NCBI GenBank assembly: GCA_029948255.1
Contig: JALIZF010001713.1
Coordinates: forward strand, 1 to 64,000
Reading direction: 5' to 3'
DNA: 64,000 bases
Origin: Telmatactis stephensoni
Taxonomy: Eukaryota > Cnidaria > Anthozoa > Actiniaria > Isophelliidae
Below the pieces are notes generated by a model. That model did no database searches. It saw only the letters and a program-made list of their open reading frames with translations, and was not told the DNA's origin. Every line of letters starts with the position of its first letter. Position 1 is the stretch's first letter. Position numbers and translations under genes: made by a program. Below, in pieces: positions 10,301-25,300 of the stretch.

Positions 10301-13300
10301 CCCACGTACAAGTGGATTGGCATAATCTGGTAAAATGCTTCCGGTGGTCCAAGCAATTTCAGTAGTGGACACAACAGCACCGTTAAAGCAAATGCACGAA
10401 TCTTGAGCGAACGGTTTGTGGATCTGTTGTAGGGTGTTGTCAACTTTTTTTGGGAAGATAAAACAAATATCTTTCACTTCATCGAGAACTGGATTCATCT
10501 CAACATCTTTCATTTCGAAGAGGTGCGAAACCAACGTTTGTGACTTTCCTTTTGTCTTTTCGTTTGACCCGCCAGTTTTGGCTTCTCTTTCAACTTCATA
10601 GGCGAAACGCACGAACAGTTTGTTCGTTACTTCATGGATTAATCCAATCTTACGAAGAAAGGGAAGCCAAGCGTACTGGTCACAAAATTTCTTTGCTGGA
10701 AACATTTCTTGATGATCTTCAAACATCACTCTGAAAACCTCATTTGAAGGGTCGTATAGAGAAGAGGCTCGTTTTAGGGAACCATCCCCGCCGAGATCAA
10801 ATTCTAGATTGTAAAGGCCTTGAAGAAGCTTGTCCTTCTTTGAACACATATCAGCTCTGAAGAGAAAACTTTCCAGCTCAGTCAACAAGTTGCGGACAAA
10901 CTCTATGTGGACCAGCCTTGCCTTGCCACTCATGTCATGAAATCTCTCAAAAATGATATCGCAATAAACATCGACTTCATCTTTTGAATTACAGCCAAGA
11001 AAACTATAAAGTCTCTTGAAATTTTCATGGTGGGTAAGAAAAACAATTCCCGACTTCTTTTCCCATGTGTTCATGTCATCTTTTGGAATTCTTAAAGGTA
11101 GAACAAACGCCTTTTTCCCACTGATACTGATCAGGTCACCACGCACCGTTGGGTAAAATGGAAGCAGTTTCAGATCTTCTACATCCTCTGTCTGAAGCAC
11201 GTGTGCATTGTCATTGAAGTAACGTAGCAGCTGCGCACATTCATCCCTGCTTAGCCTCTCCCAGACTGACGATCGACCACATTTCATGTTCTGCAAAATA
11301 ACGGCCAATAAGGACTTTGGGTCATTTAGGTCTGAAACTATCTGCTCAGCGACCGCAGAACCTGTTGAACCAGATGCAGTACTGTATCCAAAGCCACGAA
11401 GAATTCTACAGTTAAGCTCCGGAAGACACATTTTCTGGATGATGTTTCTCAATTCTGCATGTGAAGTTGAGGATCCTGAATGGAGCACAGACTGAGCCAT
11501 ACGTAGTGGAACAAGGAAGTGCTTGACCTCTTCTGAAAGGTGGGAAGGATGCTTAGATGGAAACATTTGCGTGGCTGGAATGAGACACCAGTCCATAACA
11601 GGACGTAGAGTCGACAGAATTAAATCCTTCTTGTCAATCAGTGCTTTCTTCCGTTGTTGTTCTTCCAACTGCTTTAATTCTTTATATCCAAGGTGGGGTA
11701 TTTGTGCGACATTTGGCTGACTTTTTTCATCATATGTCTTCAAAACAGGGTCCACCAGATGATGAAAGAACCTCCATACACGCCAGATCCAACGAGCAGA
11801 GGGTAGCTTCCCGTCATCCACCAAAGGATCCCAAATGAGATATTTATCAGCAGATCGGTAAGACGCCTCGTTTAGTACACTTGGGAGAAGCCTTGCGAAC
11901 TCTCCGACACCAAATACTTTAAAGACACAATCATTTTCTTTTCTTTCATTGGCGAGAAAAGCAACAAGTCTTCTATGCACAAACATATGGTGGCAGCTGG
12001 GAAGTAAATCGAAGAACCAACTCAAGAAAACTGGCTTGGTTTGGTCATAAACCCGAAGCTGGTTGTCCTCGGTTAATAGAAGTGGTACACCATGTAGATC
12101 TTGGAAGAACGTTTTCTTGCCTTTACAATACATGAGAACCACAAGTAGGATGTCGACACTGTGAAATGCTGTACTTTTGATCGGTGAAGGCAACGATCCA
12201 ATTTGGTTGGTCAGCAAGTTAGATAAACCGTAGGAGTGGAAAAAGTTTACGACTTCTTTAGGAGATATGCAATTTACAGGGACGTTTGATTCCAAGAAAC
12301 AATGGTAAATCTTTGTGGACATATGAAGCAAATTAAACCCTACGGCAAGCAAAGTACCTCTTAAGACGCTCGCTGTTTTTAATTTGCTTTCCAGATTTTC
12401 CAATGGGGCAAGCTTCATTGCTTCTTCGAGCAAATTATCGAAGAAAACCTTTTCTCCAGAATCAGTAGGCGCGAGCCACTCTATTACCACCAAGTATTGT
12501 GAGGGACTTTCTCTCGAGGAATTTTTGCGCACAACAGGCATAAGACGGTTGTTTCTTGTACTCATATGGCAGTACACGTCTTTGGCAAGAATATTCCAAT
12601 ACTGATCACTCACATGCAAAGAAGGGAAATACATTTCGTAGTTTGATAATGACCGTTCTACATCCCACCGGCTTGCCATTAGGCTCCTTTTGTTATCAGC
12701 GGTCATATTCAGTGAGATAAATGGCCGTATCTCTTCTAATACAGCAACATAACATGGTGCAACAACTTGACCTAGGAGGTATTTATTCCACTTGCTTCGA
12801 CAATCACCCGTCTCACTTCTCCAAAGACTCCGCCTTGCCTCATGGTCCAGAGCAAAATGCCCATTGATGTGAACAGGCAGTCCTGTTTGGAAAGGGAGAG
12901 GAAGGAAGCAAAATGCCTTTCCTGGGGGCTTGTTTTGAAAACTTATCAAAGATGCGACGCCACCACGAGGAAGAAGTCCAAGGTCTCCTCGCTCAAACGC
13001 GTTACTAACATCCACTAGCTCCTGAGAGATATCTTTGGCGTCGTCAAAACCAATTTGTTGAACGACCAGCCAATCTTGACAAAGATTTTTACTATCTTCA
13101 AGGTGCAGAACATAGAACACCCTTTTCACTGGAATCTGAAATACGGAGATCTCTTTACTTCGCAGCTTATTTCCAATGGAAGTCACGTAGCTGGCAAATT
13201 CTTGTCGTTTCTTCTCATCCTCTGGAGACATGGATGCTTTGACATGATAGTTTGTCTTTAGGTTACCACTGTTGTCAATTTCACAAATTGATATTTCTGT

Positions 13301-16300
13301 TATATTGTTGACAAAAAGTAGCGCCTCAAGGATATCGCTTTGAAAGTCTTTCAACAGTAAATCCAGTTGTCCAATTGTCAGTTCTTGATTACTGACTTCA
13401 GAAGTCTTGGCCATTTTGTCACTTCGAAGTGGAAATCTGAACATCGTTCCACTGACCATCGGAAATTGTTTCTCGAATTGTTCCAGATAACATGGCAGTA
13501 CATCTGTAAACGTATTTCTTATATAATCAAGATTCGAGTACATTACGCCAGGATTTTCTGGGGTGGCACAAGGAGCGTACTTCAAATTAGGATCAAATAC
13601 ACACAGAACCTCTCCGATCTCTTTTCCTTTTGATATAAAGGAAGGCGCATCTGTCAGATGATAAACTGCATTGAACCCGACACCATACTGGCCAGTCTTG
13701 TTTGGGTCGTCTCCTTTGCTTCCTTCGCCAAGGTTTTGTATTCCTTCGATGTCATTTTTAGTAAATGCGGCATTGTTGTAAACACAGAGGGCGGGACCTT
13801 GAAGAGGTTTCCAGCTGTCCTCAAGCACTTTTTCATCTGGATGTTGTCGCGGATCTTTGATGAAACAAATCTTACTGGCCTTAGCGTCATCTGCGTTTTG
13901 AAGAAGCTCTTTCATGATTGAGCTGTCACATGGATAACCTGTAAGAATACGCTTTAGTCTGTTGGTCAGTTTCTCTTTCTGTCCAAATGGTAGACCGGAT
14001 GCAATCCTGGAAAGTGTGATCTGCCTTCTTGAATTCACACCAAGTGCAATACAGACTTTGGGATCGATGCCTGCATTTGCATATTTTATTCCCTCTTCGT
14101 CAGGCATCCAGTAGCAATCCTTAATGCAAAGTTCCCCTGCAGCTGTCATTATGCTGTTGGAATCCGGTAAAAAGATAGTGCCATACTTTTCTTCTGCTTT
14201 TCTTGACGAAATTCCCGTCTTTGTTATAGTTTCTACCAGTAATTCTAGAACTTCTTTTACTTTCGCTAGTATCTGAGCGTCAATAGGAATGCGGTAAGGC
14301 TTGAAGTTCACTTCTTTCAGGGTGTTTATGTAATCATGAATCTCAAAAGACCTTCGAACGCCAACCATTCTGAATAACTCAGAGAACCTTTCGCTATACA
14401 CATCAGGAACCATACAAAAGTACGGCAGAAAGCTCATTTTGCTTTCAAAAGCAAGCTGATTTGCATTAAGGAACTGGTTACCAACGAGAACAAAGTTCAG
14501 TGGAGCCAGAAATGCCTTTACTTCTTTTTGGTTGTATCTTAGATGTCGTTGAAAGTACTCGTATAATCTTTCACAAGCCTTTTCCAATTCTTTGTTGGTA
14601 GCGCTTTCTCCGTAAGCTATGTTTGTCGTGATAATGATCTTGAGTTGCAACTTTGCTTGTTCTAACGATACGCTTTTGTTGATGCCAAGAAAAGCTCCAA
14701 CTGTCGAACTAAGAGATCCACATCCTTGTTCTCCGTCGTTTAGAATGGGTGCACTAGCGCTCACTAAATACTTAGAATTTTTATGATAAAGCTCATCTGC
14801 AGATAACAAAGCGGTTTCTTTGTATTCATCTCCTTTCCATTTAAAAGGGAACGTGTGGGGCTTCTTTAGAACAGGAAGGAAAGGTATTCGCTGTAACTCC
14901 GTGCTGATGCGAGGGTCAACTTGTGGATGTTGCTTTAGCTTATCATCAATTAACTCAAGCAGCAACTTTGTCTTCCTCATAGACAGATCATAGGATTCTA
15001 ATTCAGACACGTTTCTTGCCCTTTCAATGACTTCTTCCCATTTCAAGCAGTTGCGCATTCCAAGCTGGCTCAGTTTGAGTAGGCGCTCCTCTGTGCAAAA
15101 CTGATCGCCATAAGGAAACATTCCATCTTCAGGCTCATACAACTGAGCAGCTTTTCCCTTGGGATGGATCAGATCTTTAGGGCACTTGAGGTGACGTTCT
15201 GAAGGGGAAGTAGGAATGCAGGGGTTGTCCCGTACCAGGTTGTTCAAAACTGAAGAAGCATCGTCAATGGCGTAGAGCACAAGAGAATCCCTGTCTGTTG
15301 CATCTAGCATATCAAGATGGGCGAAAACAACTTGCTTAAAGAGGGACACTTTGTCAAAGCAGCATTTCATTATCTTTTCTTCTAGCTTGTATTTCTTAAA
15401 TGTGTTGAAAATCTGATAGGGCATATCAACTGCAATTAAGGGCGTCGGCCTTACAACACACTGCAATGCATTATAAGCAGCACTCTTTATCCTTGTCTCA
15501 TTCTTAAACGACGGCTCAAGAAAGACAACACCATTCAATGCTGACCACTGAAGGCCATTTGAAAATAGCGTCAGAGAATCAGACCCTTCATCACAAACCT
15601 GCCCATAGAATTTTAGGGCTAGACGATGACAGTGTCTTTCAAGTATCTCATGAGCTTGGGGCCAGAGTAAGTGGTAAGCAAAGTCTCCTAGCGTGCAGGT
15701 GCTTTTTACATCCTCAAGAAGGCCAACGTACGCTTGATAAACGACTTCGTTCATCAAAAGGCTGTTCCACCTAGCACCACGGTCAAACTTGTCATCTTCC
15801 GTCATCTCCCGCAGGTGACGTCTGCTGTCGTCTACAGCAAAGCATCCATTGATATGAACAGGAAGTCCACTTTGGATGGGAAGTGGAAGAAAGAAGAATA
15901 TTTGACCACTCTGATAAGATGTTTCTTCAGGATTCTCTTTCATCGGCTTTGGCCTGAGGTATCCACCTGGCAAATTCACAAGCTCAGCAGCAACTCCAGC
16001 TGTGGGGAGAAGACCTTTGGCTTGAAAAGACATTTTAAGAGCACTGCCACTTACCATGCACGAGTGAACTAACCAGGTAGTTTGATGTTTTGAATTGCTA
16101 GCAGTATCACTACTAAAGAACCGTTTGCCATCTTCTGAGATTATTCTGTCAGTGGTTAGAACCATTGCTGATTTCATCAAAACTTGTCCAGAAGCCACAT
16201 TCGTTCTTTCTTTCAATACTTGCTTGACGTTCGACGATGCTCTCAAAATGTTGCTTTGTTTGACAAGTTCTTGCTTCTCGGTGGACAACTTCTGTACTGG

Positions 16301-19300
16301 TGATGATAATGGGCCTTTATATTGAAGTCTGTGGATAATGTTGTTACAAGATTTTGAAATAGAGAACAATTCAACTGGCCGTGGTGTTTCCGACTTTTCG
16401 TTGCTCAGATGGTATACACGGATGGTCAGCACATTCTGGGTGAACAGCAACAACGATTCTGAACCTTTCAACAGCATTTGCAGAAGTTCTTTGACTTCTT
16501 TAACATCGTAGTTGAGTTGCTTGATCTCACTTCTTAATGCCTGGATCTTTGTTCGTAGAGGAAACCTAAAGAGTGTTCCATCGTAGAACTTTGTAGATCT
16601 TTGTCCATCTGGACGAAGGTCACACCCAAATATACCATTGTAAGGCTTGAACTGATTGGAAAATTGATGGAGAGGTGTCGCCGACAGGTTGAACTTGATT
16701 CCTGGTTTGCTTTTGTCTCGTATTGCTTTGCCAAGGTAAGAGGTATGAGGATCGAGGAACACAATGGTATCTCTACTTACAAAACTGGGAACATCAGTTA
16801 AATTGTAAACTGAATTAAAACCAAGACCAAATCGTCCAATCTTTCCTGCATCATCTTCTTTGGTCGCCGCATTCAATTTTACGATGTTTTGAAAGTCTTC
16901 ATCCGAGAAAACAGCATCGTTGTAGGACCAGAGGGCAGGTCCTTGACATCCTTTCATTCCTTCATCAAGCAAATGCGTCATTGCATCCTCGTTTGTTCTT
17001 TCATCGTATAAAAATCGTACTTCTGTCGCTCCAGCGTCGTCAGCATTTTGGATCAGTTCTTTAGGAACGGACAGCCCATCGGTATATCCTTCTAACAAGC
17101 CTTTGAGTCGGTTTAGCAGAGACTCCGACTGACCAAAGCTTTCCCCCATCTCGAGTTCGTCGACATCAAGGATTCGGCTCATCAGAGTTGGTACGCCCAG
17201 CACTTCTGCTGTTGCGATGGAGATTTGGGGATGCATGTAGTTGATTTTTACGTCGTCTGCATCATCGATATTATCATCGCGGCCTTGTTTAAGCCATTCA
17301 CGATCACAGTAGGTACATTCATCCACTGAAATGAGTTCAAGTGTGTCATCATTTTCCGTGTATATGGGAACAAGAAGGTTTTTTCTCAGGCTTGGATCGG
17401 AGGAATCTCCAAATTGAGGACCGAATTCATTCAAAATATCAATAGAATACTTCAAATCACGCTTCACCTCATCAGAAGTTGCCTTGTTTTGGTGTCTTTC
17501 TTTTATTCTTTGTAAGATACCCAACACCAAACTGTTGTTTAGTTTGCTGTTCACACCGCAGGCTGAAAACAACATACTAAATTCTTTGGTTTCCTTTGGA
17601 AGGGGATACAAGTAAGGCTGAAAGTTACGCCAGGGCACTTCAATGATTACTTCTCTTGCAGAAGAGAACCCATCGCCATTCCATATCCAGTCGTGAATGC
17701 GTTGCATGCTTAGTTCTTTCTTCACTTTGTCGACGTTTTGTGAATCAAGGTATCGGTAAATTGCTCTTATCACACTGATAAAGGTGGTTTTCTCTTCTTC
17801 TTGATAGCAACGGATGACATTCCCTAGATGCTTAATGACTTCAGTTAAATTTGGAGCTTTGGTCCAGCCAAAACGATGCGAAACATTTTGATGTTCTACC
17901 TTCACTAGGATTTTTACGCTACCAACGAGGTTTAAATACTTTGCCGATGTAACATCTTTTGGACAGGCAAATGAGATGTTGCATTTCCTGGCTAAATGCG
18001 TTGGATACATTTCTGTCTTGGGAACAAACACTGGAACCCATGACATGCAGAAAAGTTGGGAAGCCAAGCTACCTTTCGTGTCTAATGGCTCTTGATTTTT
18101 TAGCAGTTGGACATTTTCTTCTAGATATTTCAGGATTGCTTCAGCTTTGGCCGTCGCTCTTTTTACGTCTTGTATTTCATTCACTTTCATAGCGCTCTTG
18201 AGAATGCTACGAGCACACACATCTTCCTTTTTCCTCAGTCCCATGGTTCTTAAATACGCAAGAACGATGGGCCTTGAGTAATAAGAACCATCAATAGGGA
18301 ATTGCTCTGGCTCATCTACGAATATATCTCGGAGATGATCATCTTCAGGGTCAAAAAGTTCCTGGGGTTTTTTCCTTATGTTGTCTCCAGAGATAACAAA
18401 TTCCATACACCCAAGTCGTGTCATTATTTCGTCTGTGTCCTTGAGAGAAGGCAAACGATCTAGGATGTACTTTACCAGTTCGTCGATCTCAGTATCAGAG
18501 TATACGCCCCTTAGTGCTTGGTCCAGTGTCATCTCCATAAGTTTTACTTGTCTCATGGGTTCAATACCTAGCAAATGGGCAAGACTTCTACTACTGCTGT
18601 CTCGAAGATCAAGCAAACACATATGTGGATGTACGGGAGGAAAATCATCAACTGGGGCAGCATTTGAAACTTCGTTCACATTGACAGGACGTGATTGACT
18701 TCCACATCCAGGATGGATATCAAACAGTTTCAGTTCTCTAAGAAAATTCAATTCATCTGGCATCAAGAAAGGCAGACGCGATAAAACTCCTCGCAGTGCC
18801 CTCGCATCAGTCTGGAAAACCGGATGCTTTGAATCATTACCAACGGCCGTGATAAGAGCTTTCAAAACGCCTCTAGGATTTGGTGGGTTAACATAATCAG
18901 GAACAAGTGTGCAGTGTTCTTTTACAAAATCAGGCAGGCTTTCCAATACGCAAACTCCAACAGCATTCAAAATTGCAGAGACTGGGTTGTCGATGGTTTC
19001 TTCGTTGAAGGACTTAACGACCAGAGTAGATGGGCGCTGGATTCGTACAAGTTGAATAGAATTGTCGTTCTTTGTTGATATGGGTATGAGAGGTAGGCCA
19101 CGAAAAGCGTCAAGATCACTGTTGTGGCTGAAGTGCACACCAAAGTATCTCCATAATTGCTGTAACCACTGGAAACTCGGATTGTTGGATTGTCCAGGAC
19201 ACCAAGTAACTTGGTTGTTAGAACCCATCCATTCTCTTGGTAAAGCTCTATGGAGTTGACATCGAACAGCATCTGCATCAAAGTGGCGGAGCTGCGTGTA

Positions 19301-22300
19301 GCCTATTATTAAAACAAGAAAAGAAAAAATCAATCGGAGAATGAAATAGTAGCAATTAGGCGAAACTCTATGAGCGATGTGTCTGCAGACGATCACTTTA
19401 GAGTTCACCATTTAGAACGATACAAAATAGTCCTTGTTAAGCATCGTTTGGCCGGTTGAATTGGACAAGCGCCGGTGCGAAAAATCGGGGATACGAGTCC
19501 CGGCCTCAAATGAAGTACAACCTTAAGCCCCACAGTGACACTGCGCAGACGTAAAAGGACTCACACTACTCTTCACGAAGAGCGGGGCAGGAGTTTCCAT
19601 CCTGATCTATCTGAAGAGCACGTGCACTTAAAGACCTTAAATTAGGCCCTCCCTCCCTCCCTCCTAATTGAAGTGATCCCCTTTTCATGCATCAATGGCC
19701 GTCATTTAATAAAGTTTCAGCTTCACGCTAACGAAACTAACTGAGCAACTAACACGCTAACAGAGCACCAAACGTCCCATCTATTTTATGAAATAAGAAA
19801 ATGAAACAGCTAAATATAAAAAGCAACGTTACTGTTAGAATGAATTTTTCAGTCGTTGATTTACCTTTATCAACTGCATTTCTGAGTTGCTTTGTGACAT
19901 CCTCATCAACATCTGAATCAAGAAACTTTGCCTGCATTCCAGGAAGTAAGGTTCTTGGGTGGTCAACTGAATCCATGTAGATCACGTTGGAAGGGCTGGG
20001 CTTCTTCGAAAAAATTATAAATGTCTTATCGGACAACGGCAGAAGATGAAGACCCTCCAATTTGGAGAACTTTGAATCCTTGAGAACAAACTTTAGGAGA
20101 GCAATTTTGTCATCATTTAGAAGATTGACATAGCAAGATGGATTAGACTTCATAGTGCTGCGCAGTAAAGGAGCTGTGATTTCTCTGACGGACCCAGCAC
20201 TGACATTATCGGCTGCTGCTCGTACATGGTTTGGTACCGTCACGATTTTCCTGCCGGCCCTATTCAACAAGTCAATAACGGTTTTCCTTGACTTGTCACG
20301 CTCCTTGAAGTTGTCGAATATCACCTCTTCGAGCTTGCACCATACGCCGCCTTCTGCGTTACTGTATAAGACATTGTCAAGAAATAGTAAGGACCACAAT
20401 GGCTTTAGGATTCCCCTCCACTTCACGTCGACTTTACCGGGATCTGGCCATGCAGTATAGACGGTTTCACATGGTATATCAGAACAAATAAGAGAACGAA
20501 TAAGCTCAGCGTATGCCTTTGGTAGAACTTCGCGCAATAAAGCACTATTCCAGCGTAGTGACTTGTCTGTAGGATTCTGTTGAACAGCACTTGGCCATTT
20601 CAGATGGCGTCGATTCTGGCTCAGTGCAAAAAATCCATTAACGTGGACAGGAAGACCAGTTAAACTCTTGGCTTCTTGAGGCAAAGGTAAGAAACAGAAG
20701 AGATGTCCCTGTGGTTCTCTTGCTGTGCTTGACAGCTTGTCAGGGTTTAGTGGCAATGCCACACCAACACGTGGCATGTAACTGAGCGACTCGTCATTGA
20801 CCAGCTCTTTCATTTCTGTAGACAGTTTAGAACTGCTGATAAAATGAGTAATGGCAAACTTGTGGAGTGATCTTCTGTTATTCCCACCGATGAAATCCAG
20901 AATTTCTATTTCAACAAAGTAGTTCTCGGTCACATCACAGGCGTTTTGGTTGACTTTGGAGTTGAGACGCTGCCTGGCCTCTCTAACCGAGGCTTTACAT
21001 TGCTCTGTAATTCCAACTGAAAACAGTTTTCTTGGTTCTGACGTTTCGTTCCTCTCATAAAACTCGACGCGCTCAAGATTCATCAAGAAAAGCAACACCA
21101 AGTGTGCGTCGCATGCGAAGCTTTTGCATAAGCCTTGGATCGTCTCTGAGGAGTAGATAGTGTCTGACAACTTAGAAGGCTCTTGTCGAAATGGCAAACG
21201 AAACAACGTTCCTTCGTATCGTCCTTGCTGGAAAACATTTTCTGTACAATCAAAGATTTCTTTGTATGGAGCAAACTGGTCTGCGACTCTTCCCATGTCC
21301 AAAGAATCACGTTTCAAATGCCATCGAAATCCTGATCCAACTTTTCCATTTTTATTGGTGAAGTATTCTTCGTGTGGATCAATTATTCCCAGACTATCGC
21401 CACTGATCACACTTGGAAGATCTTAAAACCAAAATTAAGCCATGTTACACATCAAATAAGAGTTTTGTTCAAATGAAATACGAGCAAGTGCATGGTTGTG
21501 GAATAAAACACTCGGCGGGCTTTGGACATTCCTTAGCTGAGCATGTGCTGTAGAGATGTCCGCATTTGTGACGGACAACGACACAATGAACAAAAGACTG
21601 CAAGTTAGGACAAAGCCCGCTGGTTTGGGTGTTTACTCGGCGGGTTTTCGGCTTCTCTCGGCTGAGCATGTGCTGTAGAGACCTATCTGCATTTTAAGAC
21701 AGAAGAAAAAACTACGTATTTTGACCAAACCCGCCGAGTAATTATGGCAATACATACCTGTGATATGGAAGACAGACTTAAAACCAAGACCAAAGCGACC
21801 AACTTTTGTTGGATCTTTAACTTTAATACTGTCACAAAGAAGTTGTACACCTTCCCAGTCGTTTTCACTGAATGTTGCATCGTTGTACGCATATAGAGCA
21901 GGGCCCTTTTAAACAAAGCATTAAACAAAGTTACTACTAGTCCGGTATGAAACATGACTACGTTTGTAGAGTGGTTTTCGTATTAGACTTGCTCCAAGTC
22001 TCGCTCGTTAATTTTGTTGCTTGGGCTCCCTGTGGTGTAATTTGGATTTACGACACAGGAAGCCCAGCGAACGAAAAATCAGGAAGCCCAAGCAACGGTG
22101 GAGCAAGTCTATTTCCGTATCAGTATAGAATGGGACGGGCCGTTCTATGGTCTGGTTATTGCTGTAATCTCTATAAATACATTTGGAATTTCTGTCGTAA
22201 CCCTGTCGTGCTTTGAACTTGCAGTGTTAACAGTTATGAGAATACTGTTAACGGAAGTCAGTGAAGTTGTTTTCAATGCATGCAAAAACATGTCCCACCT

Positions 22301-25300
22301 TGAAACGTCTCTCTCTCTCCACTTAAAATTTCATTTTAATTTGCGTGTATGGAGAGAAAGACGTTTGAGGGAGGTCGCAGACAAAGCAACGTCTTAACTA
22401 ATGATTGACATTTGTAATATACAAACGCGGCCCTTTTCATTCTATTAAATCCCAGCACTCTATTAAACGTTCTACATGCACTTCCTAACTTTTTAGTTTT
22501 AGCTTGAATGCGTCTCTCAAAAAAACCGATCTATCCCGTTTCCTTTAATTCTTTGCAAACTATCTAACAATTACTTGTACAGCACTTTGATCTCAATCAT
22601 GGATGCAAGTGGACATCTCTGCTGAGATGACACATTTTGAGATCATCCATTTAAGATTTCAAAATAATGTTGTATGCTCTTTCTTCCTTTCTTTTTCTTT
22701 CTTTCTTCCTTCCTTCCTTCCTTCCTTTCTTTCTTTCTTTCTTTCTTTCTTCCTTTCTTTCTTTTTCTTTCTTTCTTTTTCTTTCTTTCTTTTTCTTTCT
22801 TTCTTTTTCTTTCTTTCTTTTCTTCCTTCCTTCCTTTCCTTTTTTCTGTCTGTCTGTCCTTCCTTCCTTTCATTTTTCTCTTTCTTTCTGTTTTCATTTT
22901 AGAACATCTGTATGCTATAATATTACCTGGTATTTAGCCAATCCAGGATGACATAGATTTTCTTGCGGATATGAATGATAATCTACCAAAAATTTAACCT
23001 CTTTGGCTCCTGCATCTTCTGCATTTTGAATAAGTTCCTATACAAGAAAGGTCTCACATGTGAGAATAACAGACTTTTACAACTTGACAAAAACTCAACT
23101 GTCCAAGAAATTAGTTATGAATGATTGAATGAATGAACTATATGACTATATGACTATTTAACAAGGGTAGCACTTAATACAGACTTAATAGCTACAAAGT
23201 TAATAAACTTGTGTCCCTCCTAAACAATAAAACTATATAAACACAAATATATACATTGTAAAAGATCCTAAAAACTTTGAGCCTACTTTTTTGTTTTTAT
23301 CACACTTTGATGTCATCTGTGCATTTATTAGAGTACAAATACATGGAAAAATGGAGTCTATTTGCAAGTAGACACCCATAAGTAATGTATTTCACACTTT
23401 TAAAAATGGGCACTCCAACTCATACCTTAAGAATCTGGCTATCATCAGGATACTGATCCAAAATCTTTTTGATTTGCTTTATGAGACTTGGCTGGATAAG
23501 CCCAAAAGTGCCTTTTTGAAAAATATAAACAAACTAATAAGACATTCCAGTGGAAAATACAAGGTAAGGGTGTAATCACATATTTTGACAAGGGGGATTG
23601 ATCTAGGCCTTAATGCCACTGATAAATAACAAGAATCATCGATATATCAGATCAGTTATAAATTTAAAAATACATCCAAGCAAATTATTAATACATCATT
23701 ATTAGGAGGCAGCATGGCCGAGTGGTCAGAGCGTTGGTCTCCGCAATCTGGCGGTCCCAGGTTCGATTCCTGCTCTGGCCACTAGCCGAGACTGAATTTG
23801 TTCCGATTTCGATTAGCTCAAATTCAGTTTCTCTGCCATGCTTGTAATATAGCCAACTGGTTCGCCTCCTTGCCAGTTGGGATTCTTAATTGAGGGCCAT
23901 TATGTAAACTACCGGGTCACCGGTAATAATGTCTATACCCTCATTAAAATAAAGAAATTTTTTATTAATCATATATTGTGAACTGAAAATCAATTGAAGG
24001 TAGTTAACAATGTTTTCTTTTAGGGGAAAAATGTTTCCAGACATACCCTAAATTTTGAGGGGGCTGGGGGTGGCCTCCATTATATAAGAGGGCGTGGATG
24101 CTCTTTGGAAATTTCAAAAATGACCCCTAAAAGGTACCTGAGTCTTATCCTAGTGGGAGTGTCAAAAATTGTTTTCTACCCCTAAAAGGTACCAATTCAA
24201 AAACGAAAAAATGAACAATTCAAAAAATAAAAACTTCTTTATTGATGTGTTGAAGAGTCACAAGTCAGATCATTAGAATTGTCCTAGTAATGCTTATTAT
24301 TGTTATTTTATTTACCGAAAAACACCCTAAAAGGTAAGTCTCTGGTAGTCAACTAAAGTCTGAGACACCCTAAAAGGTACCAAATCACAGATCTAAGGGA
24401 GGCATCATGGCCAAGTGGTCAGAGCATTGGTCTTGCAATCTGGTGGTACGTCCCTGCAGGTTCAATTCCCACTCTGGCCAAAAGCTGAGATTGTTACGAT
24501 TTCAATTAGTTCAAATTCATTTTCTCGGCCATGCTTGTAATTATAGCCAATTGGTTTGCCTCCTTGCCAGCTGGGATTCTTAATCCATTTATGTTTGATT
24601 TATATGATTTAGTTAGGATTTGTAAATTGAGCTGACCTTTTAGGCTTTCCAGTTCATAGCATACCTTTTAGAGTCAGGATAACGAAAATCACATAAAGAT
24701 TGGAATGATCTCACATATGAATATTCTTTATTAACAATGTGGTCTTACCATTTAGGGTATAAAATCAGCATCTCTGATAATTTATGCGTACCTTTTAGGG
24801 TCATTTTCAAAACCCTCTGTCAAGCACCCCTACGACTTTTGTAAGGGAATACCCCCCTTCTCTGGGGAGACAGCACAGCTTTAATGGTAGGCATATATTC
24901 CTTACTCAGCTCGTTATGTACTCGAGGTCCACCCAATCTAGCTCACTGTGTTACTGTAGTCTTGATCTACTGTGTGTGTGTACCCTATATGTTCTTACAA
25001 AGGTAATTCTATTTATACTGCTTAGTAAACATGTTCTTACATGTCATAATTTAAGGTAACTCAAGGTCAGTCACCATGGTTAATAATGCATCATGTGAAT
25101 AACTCATGATGAAACACGTTAAGTGGACTTACCAAAAACCAATTGCTGACTAATAAAACAGCCTGGTGTTTTAAGACTGTGCTCCATAACACATGTATTT
25201 TGAACATTTTTATAGAAGAAAAACATGGCACTGACAGTCAAAGGTCTGTGCCATATCCTATATATCCATTTCCCCTTCATTCAAAAACTGAAATCAAAAC

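Noticed and set aside
8125..19281. Many 60-155-codon frames on both strands within the giant exon
   Set aside because: Shadows of the sacsin-like coding sequence; none shows a domain.
22603..22951. Phe/Ser/Leu-rich and Lys/Glu-rich frames
   Set aside because: Low-complexity TTTC microsatellite inside a sacsin-like intron. The same reasoning applies to the GAAA tract at 44395-44668.
23705..23790. Functional tRNA gene
   Set aside because: It has A and B boxes but continues directly into a SINE body and tail, and a second copy lies nearby. Better explained as a SINE head.
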